DNA of 64,000 bases from Schleiferiaceae bacterium (GTDB lineage: Bacteria > Bacteroidota > Bacteroidia > Flavobacteriales > Schleiferiaceae), in NCBI GenBank assembly GCA_018401735.1, contig JAGYKI010000004.1, positions 97,983-161,982 of the forward strand, read 5' to 3'. This document shows, piece after piece, positions 18,344 to 27,731 of the stretch; positions within the stretch are counted from its first letter, which is position 1; every line of letters starts with the position of its first letter. A model generated the notes under the pieces. The model saw only the letters and a list, made by a program, of their open reading frames with translations. It was not told the origin of the DNA and searched no databases. Made by a program: the position numbers and the translations under genes.

Positions 18344-19429
18344 ATGAAGGACTTTAATATTACTGATCAAGGCGAAGTGGCCGGTGGTATTTTCACCCAC
18401 GTTTCCTTTAAAAATCACGAACAAGTTGTTTTTTGCAACGATCAGGAAACTGGTTTAAAAGCAATCATTGGCATTCACAATACCACTTTAGGCCCAGCAT
18501 TAGGCGGTACTCGTATGTGGAATTATTCGAATGAAGCCGAAGCGCTTAACGATGTTTTGCGTCTTTCGCGCGGAATGACTTTTAAAGCAGCCATAAGTGG
18601 TTTAAACTTAGGTGGTGGTAAGGCCGTAATTATTGCCGATAGCCGCAAAGACAAAACCGATGCCATGATGCAGAAGTTTGGTGAATTTGTAAATTCCCTT
18701 TCGGGGAGATACATTACCGCCGAAGATGTTGGTATTACTACCCACGACATGGAAATGGTGAAAATGAAAACCAATCATGTGAGCGGTATTCCCGAATCAA
18801 TGGGCGGTAGTGGTGATCCTTCTCCAGTTACTGCTTACGGTGTTTACATGGGAATGAAGGCGGCTGCCAAATATAAATATGGCAATGATAACTTAGCAGG
18901 CCGCAAGGTTTTAGTACAAGGTATTGGTCATGTTGGCGAAACTTTGGTACATCACCTTTGCCAAGAAGGAGCCCAAGTTATCATTAACGATATTCATCAG
19001 GATCGTATTGACGAGATGGTTACTAAGTATGGTGTTAAAGCCCATATTGGCAGTGATATTTTTAATGCGGACTTTGATATTTATGCGCCTTGTGCCTTAG
19101 GGGCAACCGTAAATGCCGATAGTATTGCTCGCATGAATTGCGATATTATCGCTGGTGCAGCGAATAATCAGCTGGCAGAAGAATGGAGCGACGAAATTTT
19201 ATTGGCGAAGAAGGGCATTTTATACGCCCCAGACTTTGTAATTAATGCTGGAGGACTGATTAACGTATACTCTGAAATCGCAAAATACGATCGCAGCGAA
19301 TCTTTAAGAAGAACAGAAGAAATTTACAATACTACCCTAGATATTTTCCGTCATGCGGAAATCGAAGGAATTACTAATCATGCAGCTGCTGTAAAAATAG
19401 CGCAAGCTCGCATTGATAACGCGAAATAG
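18344..19429 (+). CDS. Glu/Leu/Phe/Val dehydrogenase, leucine-dehydrogenase type
   Basis: A 361-residue NAD-dependent amino-acid dehydrogenase. The substrate loop GLNLGGGKAVI places the catalytic Lys93, with TAEDVGIT further on and a Rossmann nucleotide site VLVQGIGHVGETLVHHL at about residues 185-205. The short length and GGTRMW block match leucine/valine rather than hexameric glutamate dehydrogenases. It oxidatively deaminates branched-chain amino acids to 2-oxo acids, feeding energy metabolism and branched fatty acid primers. The nusB gene follows after 14 bp. Confidence 0.92.
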   Translation: MKDFNITDQGEVAGGIFTHVSFKNHEQVVFCNDQETGLKAIIGIHNTTLGPALGGTRMWNYSNEAEALNDVLRLSRGMTFKAAISGLNLGGGKAVIIADSRKDKTDAMMQKFGEFVNSLSGRYITAEDVGITTHDMEMVKMKTNHVSGIPESMGGSGDPSPVTAYGVYMGMKAAAKYKYGNDNLAGRKVLVQGIGHVGETLVHHLCQEGAQVIINDIHQDRIDEMVTKYGVKAHIGSDIFNADFDIYAPCALGATVNADSIARMNCDIIAGAANNQLAEEWSDEILLAKKGILYAPDFVINAGGLINVYSEIAKYDRSESLRRTEEIYNTTLDIFRHAEIEGITNHAAAVKIAQARIDNAK

Positions 19430-19443
19430 AACGATAAACAACT

Positions 19444-20385
19444 ATGCTCACTCGGAGACATTTAAGAATTAAGGTTTTTCAGGCCATTTATGCCTATCAA
19501 TATGATGGTGCCAAAGGTTTGCTTGCCGCAGAGAAGCATCTCAGGAAATCCATCGATGATATTTATAGACTTTATCTCCATGAACTATCAGCTTTAGTTT
19601 TAGTTCATCGCTTTGCTAAAGAACGCATTGAGATAAACCGCCAAAAGAAATTGGCAACTAAGGAAGACATTAATCCTAATACTCGCTTTACCGAGAATCG
19701 CTTTCTTACTTGGCTATCTGGTAATATGAATTTGCAAAAAGATGTGCAAGATTATCATATTTCCTTTGGCGACGACAAGGAAATTATTCGTTCGCTTTAC
19801 CGAGCATTTTTAGAGGATGAGCGCTATCAAGAATACATGGATAGTGAAGAAAGCAGCTTATCAGCCGACAAGAAAATTATTAAGTATCTATACGGAGCAT
19901 ACATCGTAGAGAACGAAACCTTGCAGCAAGTTTATGAAGACCATAATATGTTTTGGTCGGATGATTTAGATGCGGCCCAAGCCATGGCTGCCAAAACCAT
20001 TAGCAGTTTTGATGATTCTAAAGATGAACAAAGTAAGCTGCAGAGACTTATTAAGAATCAGGATGATTTGGATTTTGCGATGAAATTATTCCGTACGGCT
20101 ATTAATGACCATGAAAAATTAGAGGAACGCATCTTGGCGAAAGCCCAACACTGGGAAGGCGACAGAATTGCAGTGGTCGATAATATTTTTTTGAAAATGG
20201 GATTGGCGGAATTAATAACCTTCAATCAAATCCCTGTAAAGGTTACCATTAACGAATACATTGAACTTGCGAAGCAATACAGCACTAACAAAAGTGGCCA
20301 ATTCATTAACGGGATTTTAGATAAGCTTAAGAACGAGATGTTAGAAAGCGGTGAGGTGCGAAAAATTGGCAGGGGCTTACTTTAG
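19444..20385 (+). CDS. nusB: transcription antitermination factor NusB, long Bacteroidota form
   Basis: A 313-residue NusB. The N-terminus MLTRRHLRIKVFQAIYAYQY is the canonical RNA-binding helix start, and the NusB core resumes at the C-terminus with RIAVVDNIFLKMGLAELI and VKVTINEYIELAKQYST, then KSGQFINGILDKL. About 150 extra residues between them are usual in this phylum. It acts with NusE/S10 in rRNA antitermination. It follows the dehydrogenase closely and is probably cotranscribed. Confidence 0.93.
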   Translation: MLTRRHLRIKVFQAIYAYQYDGAKGLLAAEKHLRKSIDDIYRLYLHELSALVLVHRFAKERIEINRQKKLATKEDINPNTRFTENRFLTWLSGNMNLQKDVQDYHISFGDDKEIIRSLYRAFLEDERYQEYMDSEESSLSADKKIIKYLYGAYIVENETLQQVYEDHNMFWSDDLDAAQAMAAKTISSFDDSKDEQSKLQRLIKNQDDLDFAMKLFRTAINDHEKLEERILAKAQHWEGDRIAVVDNIFLKMGLAELITFNQIPVKVTINEYIELAKQYSTNKSGQFINGILDKLKNEMLESGEVRKIGRGLL

Positions 20386-20386
20386 G

Positions 20387-20550
20387 AACGGAATTCGATT
20401 AAAGCTTCGTGCCAGAAAGAAGTCTAATTTGGAAAGAGCGATGCTCAAATGGATGAGTAAAACTTAAAAAAGCGATTAGAGGAAGAGCCTTGGTTCAAAA
20501 TTTCCGAGAAAGAGAAAATCTAATGCGCTATTTTCAGTCCAACTCAGCTT
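20387..20550. repeat. degenerate inverted-repeat element, copy C
   Basis: A left arm at 20387-20416 (contains GGAATTCGATTAAAG) and an inverse right arm at 20519-20550 (contains AGTCCAACTCAG) resemble the arms of the elements at 24.6 and 27.7 kb. Read inward on its own strand, the right arm gives GAGTTGGACTGAAAAT against the family GAGTTCGACTATAAAT. This is the weakest of the three copies. It fills most of the 210-bp gap after nusB; the remainder carries the promoter of the next gene. Confidence 0.45.
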
Positions 20551-20556
20551 TAGTAT

Positions 20557-20564
20557 TATTTTTG
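20557..20564 (+). promoter_or_regulatory. Bacteroidota -7 promoter element
   Basis: TATTTTTG fits the phylum's TAnnTTTG -7 consensus and lies 31 bp before the ATG of the DUF1573 lipoprotein gene. A clear -33 TTTG was not found, so the call rests on the -7 box and position. Confidence 0.45.
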
Positions 20565-20595
20565 CGAACAAAGAGAAATTTAATTTAACAACAAC

Positions 20596-21117
20596 ATGAA
20601 AAAGATCTTATTAAGTGCCATCGTACTTTCAGGTTTAGTAGCAGTTTCCTGTGATAATGCAGCGAGCAAAATTAAATCGGGTGAAACAGCATCCACTAGC
20701 ACCGAAAGCAATGCTAGCGCCAACGCTCAGTCAAACAATGCTATGGAAACTCAGGTAAATACCAATGGTGCTCTACCCGTTTTCAGCTTTAACGAAGAAA
20801 ATCACGATTTCGGAACAATCGAAGAAGGCGTAATTGCTAAGCACGATTTCGAATTTACTAATACCGGTGAAGCTCCTTTAATTATTACCAATGCTTCAGG
20901 AAGCTGTGGCTGTACTGTGCCATCTTGGCCAAGAGAACCAATTGCACCAGGCGAAACTGGTAAAATTCACGTAGAGTTTAACTCAAATGGTCGCACGGGC
21001 AACCAAACTAAAACGGTTACTCTTTCTTCTAACACAGTGCCTAACAAGAAAGTATTACGCATTTCTGCGCAAGTAAATCCTGATCCTAATAAAGCTGCTG
21101 AACAGCAAAACGGTTAA
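20596..21117 (+). CDS. DUF1573 domain lipoprotein
   Basis: A 173-residue lipoprotein: signal peptide MKKILLSAIVLSGLVAVSCD with the lipobox ending at the cysteine, then a Ser/Thr/Asn-rich linker (residues 20-50). The DUF1573 immunoglobulin-like domain follows, with NEENHDFGTIEEGVIAKHDF, FTNTGEAPLIITNASGSCGC and TVTLSSNT. It is probably tethered to the outer membrane facing the periplasm. The family is abundant in Bacteroidota and of unknown function. Confidence 0.9.
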   Translation: MKKILLSAIVLSGLVAVSCDNAASKIKSGETASTSTESNASANAQSNNAMETQVNTNGALPVFSFNEENHDFGTIEEGVIAKHDFEFTNTGEAPLIITNASGSCGCTVPSWPREPIAPGETGKIHVEFNSNGRTGNQTKTVTLSSNTVPNKKVLRISAQVNPDPNKAAEQQNG

Positions 21118-21126
21118 TACAGACTA

Positions 21127-21468
21127 ATGATTCAAGTATTTTTACAAGCGGAGTCTTCTCCAATAGCCTCATTCTTACCCCTAGCTTTGGTGCTGGTAGT
21201 GATGTACCTTTTCTTTTTCCGTCCTCAAATTAAGAAACAGAAAGAAGAGAAAAAGTTTAGAGAAGAGATTGCCAAGGGCATGCGCATTGTTACCAATAGC
21301 GGTATTCACGGTAAGATTTTGGAAATTCAAGAGCATACCATGATTATCGAAAGCGAAAACACACGCCTGAAAATTGACAAAGCGGCAGTGAGTAAAGAGT
21401 TTAGTGCAACCTATCTTCCCAAAGAGGAAAAGGCCGCTAAAAAAGATGAAAAGAAAAGCGAGAAATAA
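21127..21468 (+). CDS. yajC: Sec translocon accessory subunit YajC
   Basis: A 113-residue single-pass membrane protein. The membrane helix FLPLALVLVVMYLFFF (about 16-32) is followed by the signature RPQIKKQKEE and a small beta domain (GMRIVTNSGIHGKILEI). The charged KEEKAAKKDEKKSEK tail is typical. YajC associates with SecDF-YajC in protein export. It lies 9 bp after the DUF1573 gene and is followed by a terminator. Confidence 0.93.
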   Translation: MIQVFLQAESSPIASFLPLALVLVVMYLFFFRPQIKKQKEEKKFREEIAKGMRIVTNSGIHGKILEIQEHTMIIESENTRLKIDKAAVSKEFSATYLPKEEKAAKKDEKKSEK

Positions 21469-21490
21469 TCGTTAGACATATTCAATCAAA

Positions 21491-21517
21491 AATCGGTCTT
21501 CGGGCCGATTTTTTTTG
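21491..21517 (+). terminator. rho-independent terminator after yajC
   Basis: An 8-bp stem AATCGGTC/GGCCGATT (one G-T pair) is capped by a stable TTCG tetraloop and followed by a run of T. It ends the DUF1573-yajC transcript; the next gene begins 24 bp beyond. Confidence 0.9.
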
Positions 21518-21540
21518 TTTTATACCTACCTTGCTTCCCT

Positions 21541-22536
21541 ATGTTGTTGAGCAAAATTAAAGAAATGCTAGAAGGTTTAAGCTCTTGGTTTTTAAGGGGT
21601 AATAATCGCGTGAAACTACTTTTCCTTTTAATATCGCTCTTTCTATGGTTTATCATTAAGCTTTCGCAGACGGGTTATCGCAGTCCCAGTCACTTCAAGC
21701 TTGACTATTACGATTTACCAGTAGATCGCATTCTTCTTCAAGAAGCCCCCGAAAACATTCAGATTGAATTAGAAGGAACCGGTTTTAGCCTACTGCGCTA
21801 TAAGTGGTTTAATGGCAACTCCATTGCTTTAGATATCAATGCTCTACCCGAACTAGAGGATGGCCGCCGCTACTGGCTTACCAATGATAATTTGGGCGAA
21901 ATAGAAAGAGATCTAAGTTTAGTTGGAACCCGTATTTTAGGTATTAGTCCCGATACGCTTTTCTTTAACCTAGGGAGCTTAATGTCTAAAAAAGTACCTA
22001 TTTTAACGCGTTACCAGGCCGATTTTGACACCAATCAGTTTGTACTTTATCGTGAAATTCGGCTTACACCGGATAGCGTGTTATTAACGGCACCAGCGCA
22101 AGATTTATGGAAAATCAATGAAATTTATACTAAGCCCATACTTTTAAGCGAACCCAAGGATTCTATCGTAGTGGAGATAGACTTGAACTTACCCAAAATA
22201 AAGAATTTCAAGGCCAATATTAGCCGTATAAAAGCTAAGCTTGAGTTTTCTGCTTTGGCAGAAGCGAAAATTGAAGTTCCCATTATCGCGATTAATAATC
22301 CCGATAGTACTCTTTTTGAAATAATCCCTAATAAAGCTGAAATCCTTTACCGCACTGCTTTACGCGATTTCAAAAATATTCGTGCGGATGAGTTTTTGAT
22401 GTATGCCGACTATAATGACATTGCTGACAATCCCGAGGCACGTTTTATCTCTTTAAAAATAGAAAGTCCGCCTCAGGCCGTTCGTTACTTGCAAATTAAT
22501 CCTCAAAGGGTAGAATTTATAATAACTCCTTTATGA
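21541..22536 (+). CDS. YbbR/CdaR-like domain protein
   Basis: A 331-residue protein anchored by one N-terminal membrane helix (RVKLLFLLISLFLWFIIKLS, residues 22-41). The extracytoplasmic part contains YbbR-like beta repeats of about 80 residues, with blocks such as ENIQIELEGTGFSLL and SVVEIDLNLPKIKN-like strands. In Firmicutes related CdaR proteins regulate c-di-AMP cyclase; in Bacteroidota this version sits before coaE and its role is not established. It overlaps coaE by 4 bp. Confidence 0.82.
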   Translation: MLLSKIKEMLEGLSSWFLRGNNRVKLLFLLISLFLWFIIKLSQTGYRSPSHFKLDYYDLPVDRILLQEAPENIQIELEGTGFSLLRYKWFNGNSIALDINALPELEDGRRYWLTNDNLGEIERDLSLVGTRILGISPDTLFFNLGSLMSKKVPILTRYQADFDTNQFVLYREIRLTPDSVLLTAPAQDLWKINEIYTKPILLSEPKDSIVVEIDLNLPKIKNFKANISRIKAKLEFSALAEAKIEVPIIAINNPDSTLFEIIPNKAEILYRTALRDFKNIRADEFLMYADYNDIADNPEARFISLKIESPPQAVRYLQINPQRVEFIITPL

Positions 22537-23120
22537 TTATTGGTCTAACTGGGGGCATAGGAAGTGGAAAATCTACCGTAGCAAAGATCTTTCAACATTT
22601 GGGGGTCCCCGTTTTTATTGCCGATGAGGAATCTAAACGGATTTTAGATACCGATCCAATTTTGCAAAATCGACTGCAAAATTTATTGGGAAAGGATTTA
22701 ATTAAGGCCGGAGTGATTGATAAGGTTTATATGGCTCAAAAGATATTTTCGGACGAATCTTTACTACAAGAGGTAAACGCCCTTTTACATCCTTTGGTGG
22801 GAATTGCCTTTAAACATTGGGCTTTACAGCAACATAATGCCCCTTATGTGATGCGCGAGGCAGCCATACTTTTTGAAAGCAGTACTTATAAAGACTGCGA
22901 TAAAATTGTAGTAGTTACCGCACCAGAATCTTTACGCCTGGAACGCGTAATGCGACGTTCTAACTTATCTGCGGAAGCGGTAAAAGCGAGAATGAAAAAG
23001 CAGTGGCCGCAAGAAAGGAAGGATGCCATGGCCGATTATTTAGTGGACAATAGCGGAGAGAAATCATTAATAAAGCAAGTAATTGCCATTCATGAAAATA
23101 TTATCAGCGGAACAAAGTAA
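22533..23120 (+). CDS. coaE: dephospho-CoA kinase
   Basis: A 195-residue P-loop kinase that phosphorylates dephospho-CoA in the last step of coenzyme A synthesis. The start MIIGLTGGIGSGKSTVAKIF holds Walker A (residues 7-15), followed by FIADEESKRIL with the conserved D, ALLHPLVG, and the lid-region RVMRRSNLSAEAV. It is coupled to the YbbR gene (4-bp overlap), and its 3' end overlaps the nnr gene by about 29 bp. Confidence 0.95.
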   Translation: MIIGLTGGIGSGKSTVAKIFQHLGVPVFIADEESKRILDTDPILQNRLQNLLGKDLIKAGVIDKVYMAQKIFSDESLLQEVNALLHPLVGIAFKHWALQQHNAPYVMREAAILFESSTYKDCDKIVVVTAPESLRLERVMRRSNLSAEAVKARMKKQWPQERKDAMADYLVDNSGEKSLIKQVIAIHENIISGTK

Positions 23121-24582
23121 AGCAGCCGATGCATACACCATTGATCAAGAGGAAATTACTTCCCTCGATTTAATGGAAAGGGCGGCTTATGCCTTGTTTA
23201 GCTTTTTAGATGACAATTTCCCCGAAGAGCAAGCGTACCACATCTTTTGCGGAATGGGCAATAACGGTGGTGATGGCTTGGTCTTAGCGCGCTTGCTGTA
23301 CCAAAGTGATTATCGGGTTTCTTTGAGTATTATTAAGCATAAAGATAAAGGCTCGCCCGACTTTGAGGAGAGTTTAAAAGCGCTTCCCGCAGATTTAAAG
23401 CCACAATACCTTAGTGAAATGGAGGCTGAGTTTCAGCTAAAGCAAGATGCCATTATTATAGATGCGATTTTAGGAAATGGCGTGGATCGACCACTTAAAG
23501 GCTTAATAGCTAGAGTAGTGGATACCTTACAGAATGCCGCGAATTTTAAAATAGCTATCGATCTTCCCAGTGGGCTTTTTGCGGATGATAACAGTAAAAA
23601 CGACCTGAAGAAAATATTGGCCTGTGACTTATGTTTGTGTATTCAATCGCCTAAAAGGAGCATATTACATGCTTTTACGGCTCCGCTCGTAGGCAGATAT
23701 GTAAGTATAGATATTGGGCTAAATCAAGAATATATTGCTAGTTTAAAGAGCGATTCGTACTTATTGGAGAAGCGCGACATAGAGGAAATTTACCGTCCTC
23801 GTAAAAAGTTTAGCTATAAAGGAACTTATGGGCATCTTCTAATTTTAGCGGGTAGCGAAAACACCATGGGAGCTGCGCATATTTGTGCTGAAGCTGCCTT
23901 AAGAAGTGGTTGTGGTTTAGCAACAGCTTTAGTTCCTGCCTCAAGTTTTAGCGCTTTTAATATTCGCTTACCCGAGCTTATGCTTTATGCTCAGGATACG
24001 GAGATTCATAAAGTGAAGGGCAATTTCTCAGCACTAATTGCGGGTCCTGGCTTGTCAACCACTCAGTCGAGTGCGCAATATCTTAAGAATTTAATTCAAG
24101 CGGCGCCGGGACCCATGGTTTTAGATGCAGATGCCTTAAATATATTGGCTGAAAATCCCACTTGGCTGCGCTTTTTAGCAGCAGGTACTATACTTTGTCC
24201 GCATCCGGGCGAAATGAAGCGCCTTTTAGGACTGAAGAAATTTGAACAAAATTATTTGGATTTAGTATTGGCCTTTGCCCACAAGTATCAGCTTAATATT
24301 TTGCTTAAAGACGCGATTAGTGTATTGGTAACTAAAGAAGGGAATTTTATTTACTCCGATTTTGGCAGTCCAGCCTTAGCCAAAGCAGGATCGGGCGATT
24401 GTTTAACGGGTATAATTGGCTCTCTTTTAGCGCAGTCTTATTCGCCCCAAGCGGCGGTTTGTTTAGCGACGTATCTGCATGGTACTGCAGCAAAATTAGC
24501 AGCGGAAGAAGGCGCGGAAGAATCTGTTTTAGCCAGTGATGTAAATGCACATCTTGCGCAAGCATTTGCTAGTTTAGCTTGA
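23092..24582 (+). CDS. nnr: bifunctional NAD(P)H-hydrate epimerase / ADP-dependent dehydratase
   Basis: About 496 residues from the ATG at 23092 (MKILSAEQSKAADAYTI), preferred over one nine bases upstream because family proteins start this way. The N-terminal epimerase domain has CGMGNNGGDGLVLARLL and IDAILGNGVDRPL; the C-terminal kinase-like dehydratase has GTYGHLLILAGS, MVLDADALNIL, CPHPGEMKRLLG and the nucleotide site AGSGDCLTGIIGSLLAQ. Together they repair damaged NADHX and NADPHX. The first 29 bp overlap coaE in another frame. The stop codon lies inside a repeat arm. Confidence 0.94.
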   Translation: MKILSAEQSKAADAYTIDQEEITSLDLMERAAYALFSFLDDNFPEEQAYHIFCGMGNNGGDGLVLARLLYQSDYRVSLSIIKHKDKGSPDFEESLKALPADLKPQYLSEMEAEFQLKQDAIIIDAILGNGVDRPLKGLIARVVDTLQNAANFKIAIDLPSGLFADDNSKNDLKKILACDLCLCIQSPKRSILHAFTAPLVGRYVSIDIGLNQEYIASLKSDSYLLEKRDIEEIYRPRKKFSYKGTYGHLLILAGSENTMGAAHICAEAALRSGCGLATALVPASSFSAFNIRLPELMLYAQDTEIHKVKGNFSALIAGPGLSTTQSSAQYLKNLIQAAPGPMVLDADALNILAENPTWLRFLAAGTILCPHPGEMKRLLGLKKFEQNYLDLVLAFAHKYQLNILLKDAISVLVTKEGNFIYSDFGSPALAKAGSGDCLTGIIGSLLAQSYSPQAAVCLATYLHGTAAKLAAEEGAEESVLASDVNAHLAQAFASLA

Positions 24583-24702
24583 GTTTGACTGTAAATTATC
24601 GCTTCAACTTCTCGCAATAGTCCACGATTGCTTCAATGCTTTAGCTTGAACTCCACCTTTTTCAAGGGTTCTAAGGCATAATTTCACATCGAACTCTGGT
24701 TA
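24577..24702. repeat. degenerate inverted-repeat element, copy B
   Basis: Left arm 24577-24607 (GAGTTTGACTGTAAATTATC core) and right arm 24670-24702 read as GAGTTCGATGTGAAATTATG on the opposite strand. Both align with the arms of the 27.7-kb element (GAGTTCGACTATAAATCATA). The interior read in reverse, GCAATCGTGGACTATTGCGA, also resembles the interior of that copy (GCAATAGCGGGCTATAGCAA). The left arm includes the TGA stop of the nnr gene. It occupies most of the gap between convergent genes. Confidence 0.65.
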
Positions 24703-24755
24703 ATAGTTCCATGACCGCCAAAAACTAAATTTCCTCCTAGCTCCTGAGATCGAGG

Positions 24756-26210
24756 CTACTTTGAGTATTCTCTGAACTTTTCATTGGTTTCGAAGATAAG
24801 ATACTCGGTATCTTCAAAATTAAACTGTTTCACTAAGCCAAGCCAAGGAATATCTAAGACTTGTTCTTTATCTAACTGAAAGTAGAAGGGAATGGTTTTG
24901 CTATCCCAAATAAAGATACTATTCGCGGGTATATCGGACCACAGCTCCTTGGTGACGCGCTCCCAATTGGAAACTTGTTTTGGGTCTAAAGGATTTATAT
25001 TTAATGATAAAGCCACAAAAGGAAGGTCGGAAATTACCTTTCGTTCTGCTAAATTGGGGTAGCGACTATTGAGGTATCTGCAAATAACTTCTTTTTCGAA
25101 CTTTTGCTGGGGTCTAAGGAGCGTGGCATTATCCCAATAGAAAATAGAATTGGGTAGTCGATGAATTTTATAGGAGAGTAGTGAAAGCACAAGCAGTAAA
25201 AAGACGCCAAAGAACTTCTTAAATTCTCCAAAATATTCACTGAGAAAACTAAGAAAGTGAATAATGATTAACCAGTATAATGGAAAAGTAAGAATTAGCA
25301 CTCTTTCCAATCCCGCGGAAGCGAAAATCCCCAAAGCCCAAACTACCGTATGAGCAGTAAAGAATAGTACCGCTGGTGCAAAAATGAGGAGTAAGGACGT
25401 GGAGAAGAGTTTCCTTTGGTAAGAATAAAAAATTAGCGAAAAGCCGATGGATAGTAAGAGTAAATAATAATTTATTAAACCCAGCATTACTTTTAATCGA
25501 CTGAAATAGTGTAGCCAAGACCCTTTACCGTAGATACTGGCTCCACTTTTATAAGGGCTATCAAAAAGCCAAAAAATATTACCATCGTTAAAGAAGGAGC
25601 CACTAAGACTATAAAAAATAGTTCCAAAAAGGAGCAAGGCGGTTGCTTTATAAACCTTCTGATAGAGTCCAATTAGAGCGAATAAAGGCAGTAGTACCAG
25701 GGCTTCACTGCGACAATAGGGCAAGAAGGAAAGTAGTAAAAAGCCCCAGTAGAAGTAGCTGTTTTTTTCTTGTCCTAATTGCAATAGGCGTATGCCTAAA
25801 ATTAACACCAAGGCGGCAAAAGGTTCGGTTAGTCCCGAAAATAGATAAGGGGCAAAACTAACGCCACCAAAAGCGATAAGCGGCATTAGCCAATACAGTT
25901 TCCATTGGAAATCACGGGCCAAAATAGAGGCCAAATAAGAGGCCGAAACCCCGCAAAAAATGTTAAAGATTTTAATACCAGTAAAGCCAAAAAGAGTAGA
26001 AGGTGCGGCAAATAAGGTGAAGAAAGGCTTGGCCCAATTATTAAAAAAAGCAGCGGGCTCGCTCAAGGCATAATTGGCCCAGAAATAATGCATTATTGTG
26101 TCGCCATCGCCACCAACCGAAGGTGTGTGGATAGCCAAAAAGGCTAAAAAAATAAATCCGATTAGGTGAAAAAGAAGAAGTGCTTTTGCTTGGATAAACT
26201 GCAAAATCAT
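24756..26210 (-). CDS. integral membrane glycosyltransferase-like protein (GT-C topology)
   Basis: A 484-residue protein with roughly ten or more hydrophobic segments in its first 360 residues and a soluble C-terminal part. The first extracytoplasmic loop carries acidic GGDGDTIMHYFWANYALSE, positioned like the catalytic acidic loop of GT-C (dolichyl-phosphate-mannose-type/ArnT-like) transferases. No family is recognised with confidence. It overlaps the tsaC-like gene stop-to-start by 4 bp, a coupling without obvious functional logic. Confidence 0.6.
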   Translation of the reverse strand: MILQFIQAKALLLFHLIGFIFLAFLAIHTPSVGGDGDTIMHYFWANYALSEPAAFFNNWAKPFFTLFAAPSTLFGFTGIKIFNIFCGVSASYLASILARDFQWKLYWLMPLIAFGGVSFAPYLFSGLTEPFAALVLILGIRLLQLGQEKNSYFYWGFLLLSFLPYCRSEALVLLPLFALIGLYQKVYKATALLLFGTIFYSLSGSFFNDGNIFWLFDSPYKSGASIYGKGSWLHYFSRLKVMLGLINYYLLLLSIGFSLIFYSYQRKLFSTSLLLIFAPAVLFFTAHTVVWALGIFASAGLERVLILTFPLYWLIIIHFLSFLSEYFGEFKKFFGVFLLLVLSLLSYKIHRLPNSIFYWDNATLLRPQQKFEKEVICRYLNSRYPNLAERKVISDLPFVALSLNINPLDPKQVSNWERVTKELWSDIPANSIFIWDSKTIPFYFQLDKEQVLDIPWLGLVKQFNFEDTEYLIFETNEKFREYSK

Positions 26211-26830
26211 AGCTGACTAATATCGCCGCGCCCCTCTCTAATTATGGTTACTTCTCCTTCGCTTAAGTCCACTACAGTAGATGCGTATAAATTTCCAATT
26301 CCACCATCAATAACGAGATCGACATCATTATCGAATTTCTCGGCAATTAATTCAGGATCAGTCGTGTATTCTAAAATGGCATCGTCATCGTGCACGGATG
26401 ATGCAATGATAGGACGCCCGAGTAAGGCCACAATTTCACGTGGAATGCTATTATCGGGAATACGGATACCAACCGTTTTTCTCTTCTTTTGGAAGAATTT
26501 GGGAATCGCACTACTAGCGTTGAGAATAAAGGTAAAAGGCCCAGGAAGGCAGCGTTTTAAAATTTTATAGGTCGGAGTATCTACCGATTTGGTATACTCG
26601 CTCAGGTTACTTAAGTCGTAAAAAACAATAGCGAATTCGGCTTTTTCGGGCTTAAGACCTTTTAGGCGCGCTATGCGCTCGATGGCTTTGGGTTTGGAAA
26701 TATCACAACCAAAAGAATAGACCGTATCGGTGGGGTATACAATTACCCCACCGCGGTTTAAAACTTCTACAACTTTCGCCAATGCCTTAGGATTGGGATT
26801 GTCGGGATATATGCGAATTATTTCCGCCAT
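26207..26830 (-). CDS. L-threonylcarbamoyladenylate synthase (Sua5/YciO/YrdC family)
   Basis: A 207-residue YrdC-fold protein. GGVIVYPTDTVYSFGCDISK (residues 28-47) and the region KKRKTVGIRIPDNSIPREIV followed by GRPIIASSVHDDD are family signatures. It makes threonylcarbamoyl-AMP for t6A in ANN-decoding tRNAs. At this length it lacks the extra Sua5 domain. Some members with SSVHDDD rather than SSAN fall in the YciO branch, whose function is less clear, so the enzymatic call is somewhat uncertain. It starts 3 bp after the transaldolase stop. Confidence 0.85.
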   Translation of the reverse strand: MAEIIRIYPDNPNPKALAKVVEVLNRGGVIVYPTDTVYSFGCDISKPKAIERIARLKGLKPEKAEFAIVFYDLSNLSEYTKSVDTPTYKILKRCLPGPFTFILNASSAIPKFFQKKRKTVGIRIPDNSIPREIVALLGRPIIASSVHDDDAILEYTTDPELIAEKFDNDVDLVIDGGIGNLYASTVVDLSEGEVTIIREGRGDISQL

Positions 26831-26833
26831 AAT

Positions 26834-27490
26834 TTAATTATTCCCCTTGGCGTAATCTTCTAAAAACTTCGCTAAACCGATATCGGTTAAAGGGTGATTT
26901 AAAAGTCCCATAATGCTACTAAGTGGCCCCGTAATTACATCAGCGCCGATTTTAGCACAATCCACCACGTGCATGGTGTGACGTACTGAAGCGGCTAAAA
27001 TTTCGGTTTCAAAACCGTAGTTATCATATACTAAACGAATGTCTTCAATAAGCTGAAGACCATCGGTAGAAACATCGTCTAAACGACCAATAAAAGGCGA
27101 TACGTAAGAAGCACCTGCCTTAGCGGCTAAAAGAGCTTGTCCTACTGAAAAAACCAAGGTACAATTCGTTTTAATTCCTCGATCGGAGAAATACTTTAAG
27201 GCTTTAATACCATCTTTAATCATGGGGATTTTAACCACAATTTGTGGGTGTAAAGCTGCTAGAGCCTCACCTTCTCTTACCATACCTTCAAAGTCGGTTG
27301 AGATAACTTCTGCACTTACATCGCCATCAACTGCTTCGCAGATATCAATATAATGTTGGGTAATTTTAGCAGCACCAGTAATACCTTCTTTAGCCATTAG
27401 AGATGGATTGGTAGTAACGCCGTCTAATACACCAAGATCTTGCGCTTCTTTAATTTGATCCAGGTTAGCTGTGTCGATGAAAAACTTCAT
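26834..27490 (-). CDS. transaldolase / fructose-6-phosphate aldolase family
   Basis: A 218-residue single-domain (beta/alpha)8 aldolase of the small transaldolase group. [16 protein letters not shown] opens the protein, [13 protein letters not shown] gives strand 2, and the Schiff-base Lys87 is in [10 protein letters not shown], followed by [20 protein letters not shown] and SPFIGRLDD. It works in the pentose phosphate pathway; transaldolase versus fructose-6-phosphate aldolase activity cannot be separated by eye. It leads a minus-strand run with the tsaC-like and membrane genes. Confidence 0.92.
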   Translation of the reverse strand: MKFFIDTANLDQIKEAQDLGVLDGVTTNPSLMAKEGITGAAKITQHYIDICEAVDGDVSAEVISTDFEGMVREGEALAALHPQIVVKIPMIKDGIKALKYFSDRGIKTNCTLVFSVGQALLAAKAGASYVSPFIGRLDDVSTDGLQLIEDIRLVYDNYGFETEILAASVRHTMHVVDCAKIGADVITGPLSSIMGLLNHPLTDIGLAKFLEDYAKGNN

Positions 27491-27731
27491 GTTTTCTTTT
27501 TAGTGATTTGCCCGCAAAAGTACATCGCAAAAATGGAAGAAGCCTAATTCACACAAATGCGAAGTAAAATTAAGTTTTCAACCTAATTTAAAAAGTAGAA
27601 CTCAAGCCGAGGTCTACTAGGGTTTTGCTCTAAAAGTGAAAATCTTAGACTCTAATTTTAAGTCGAATATAGGTTTAGGAAGAGGAGAGTTGCAGAAAAC
27701 AGGTCCTCAAATAATAAGCTTGCACTCTATT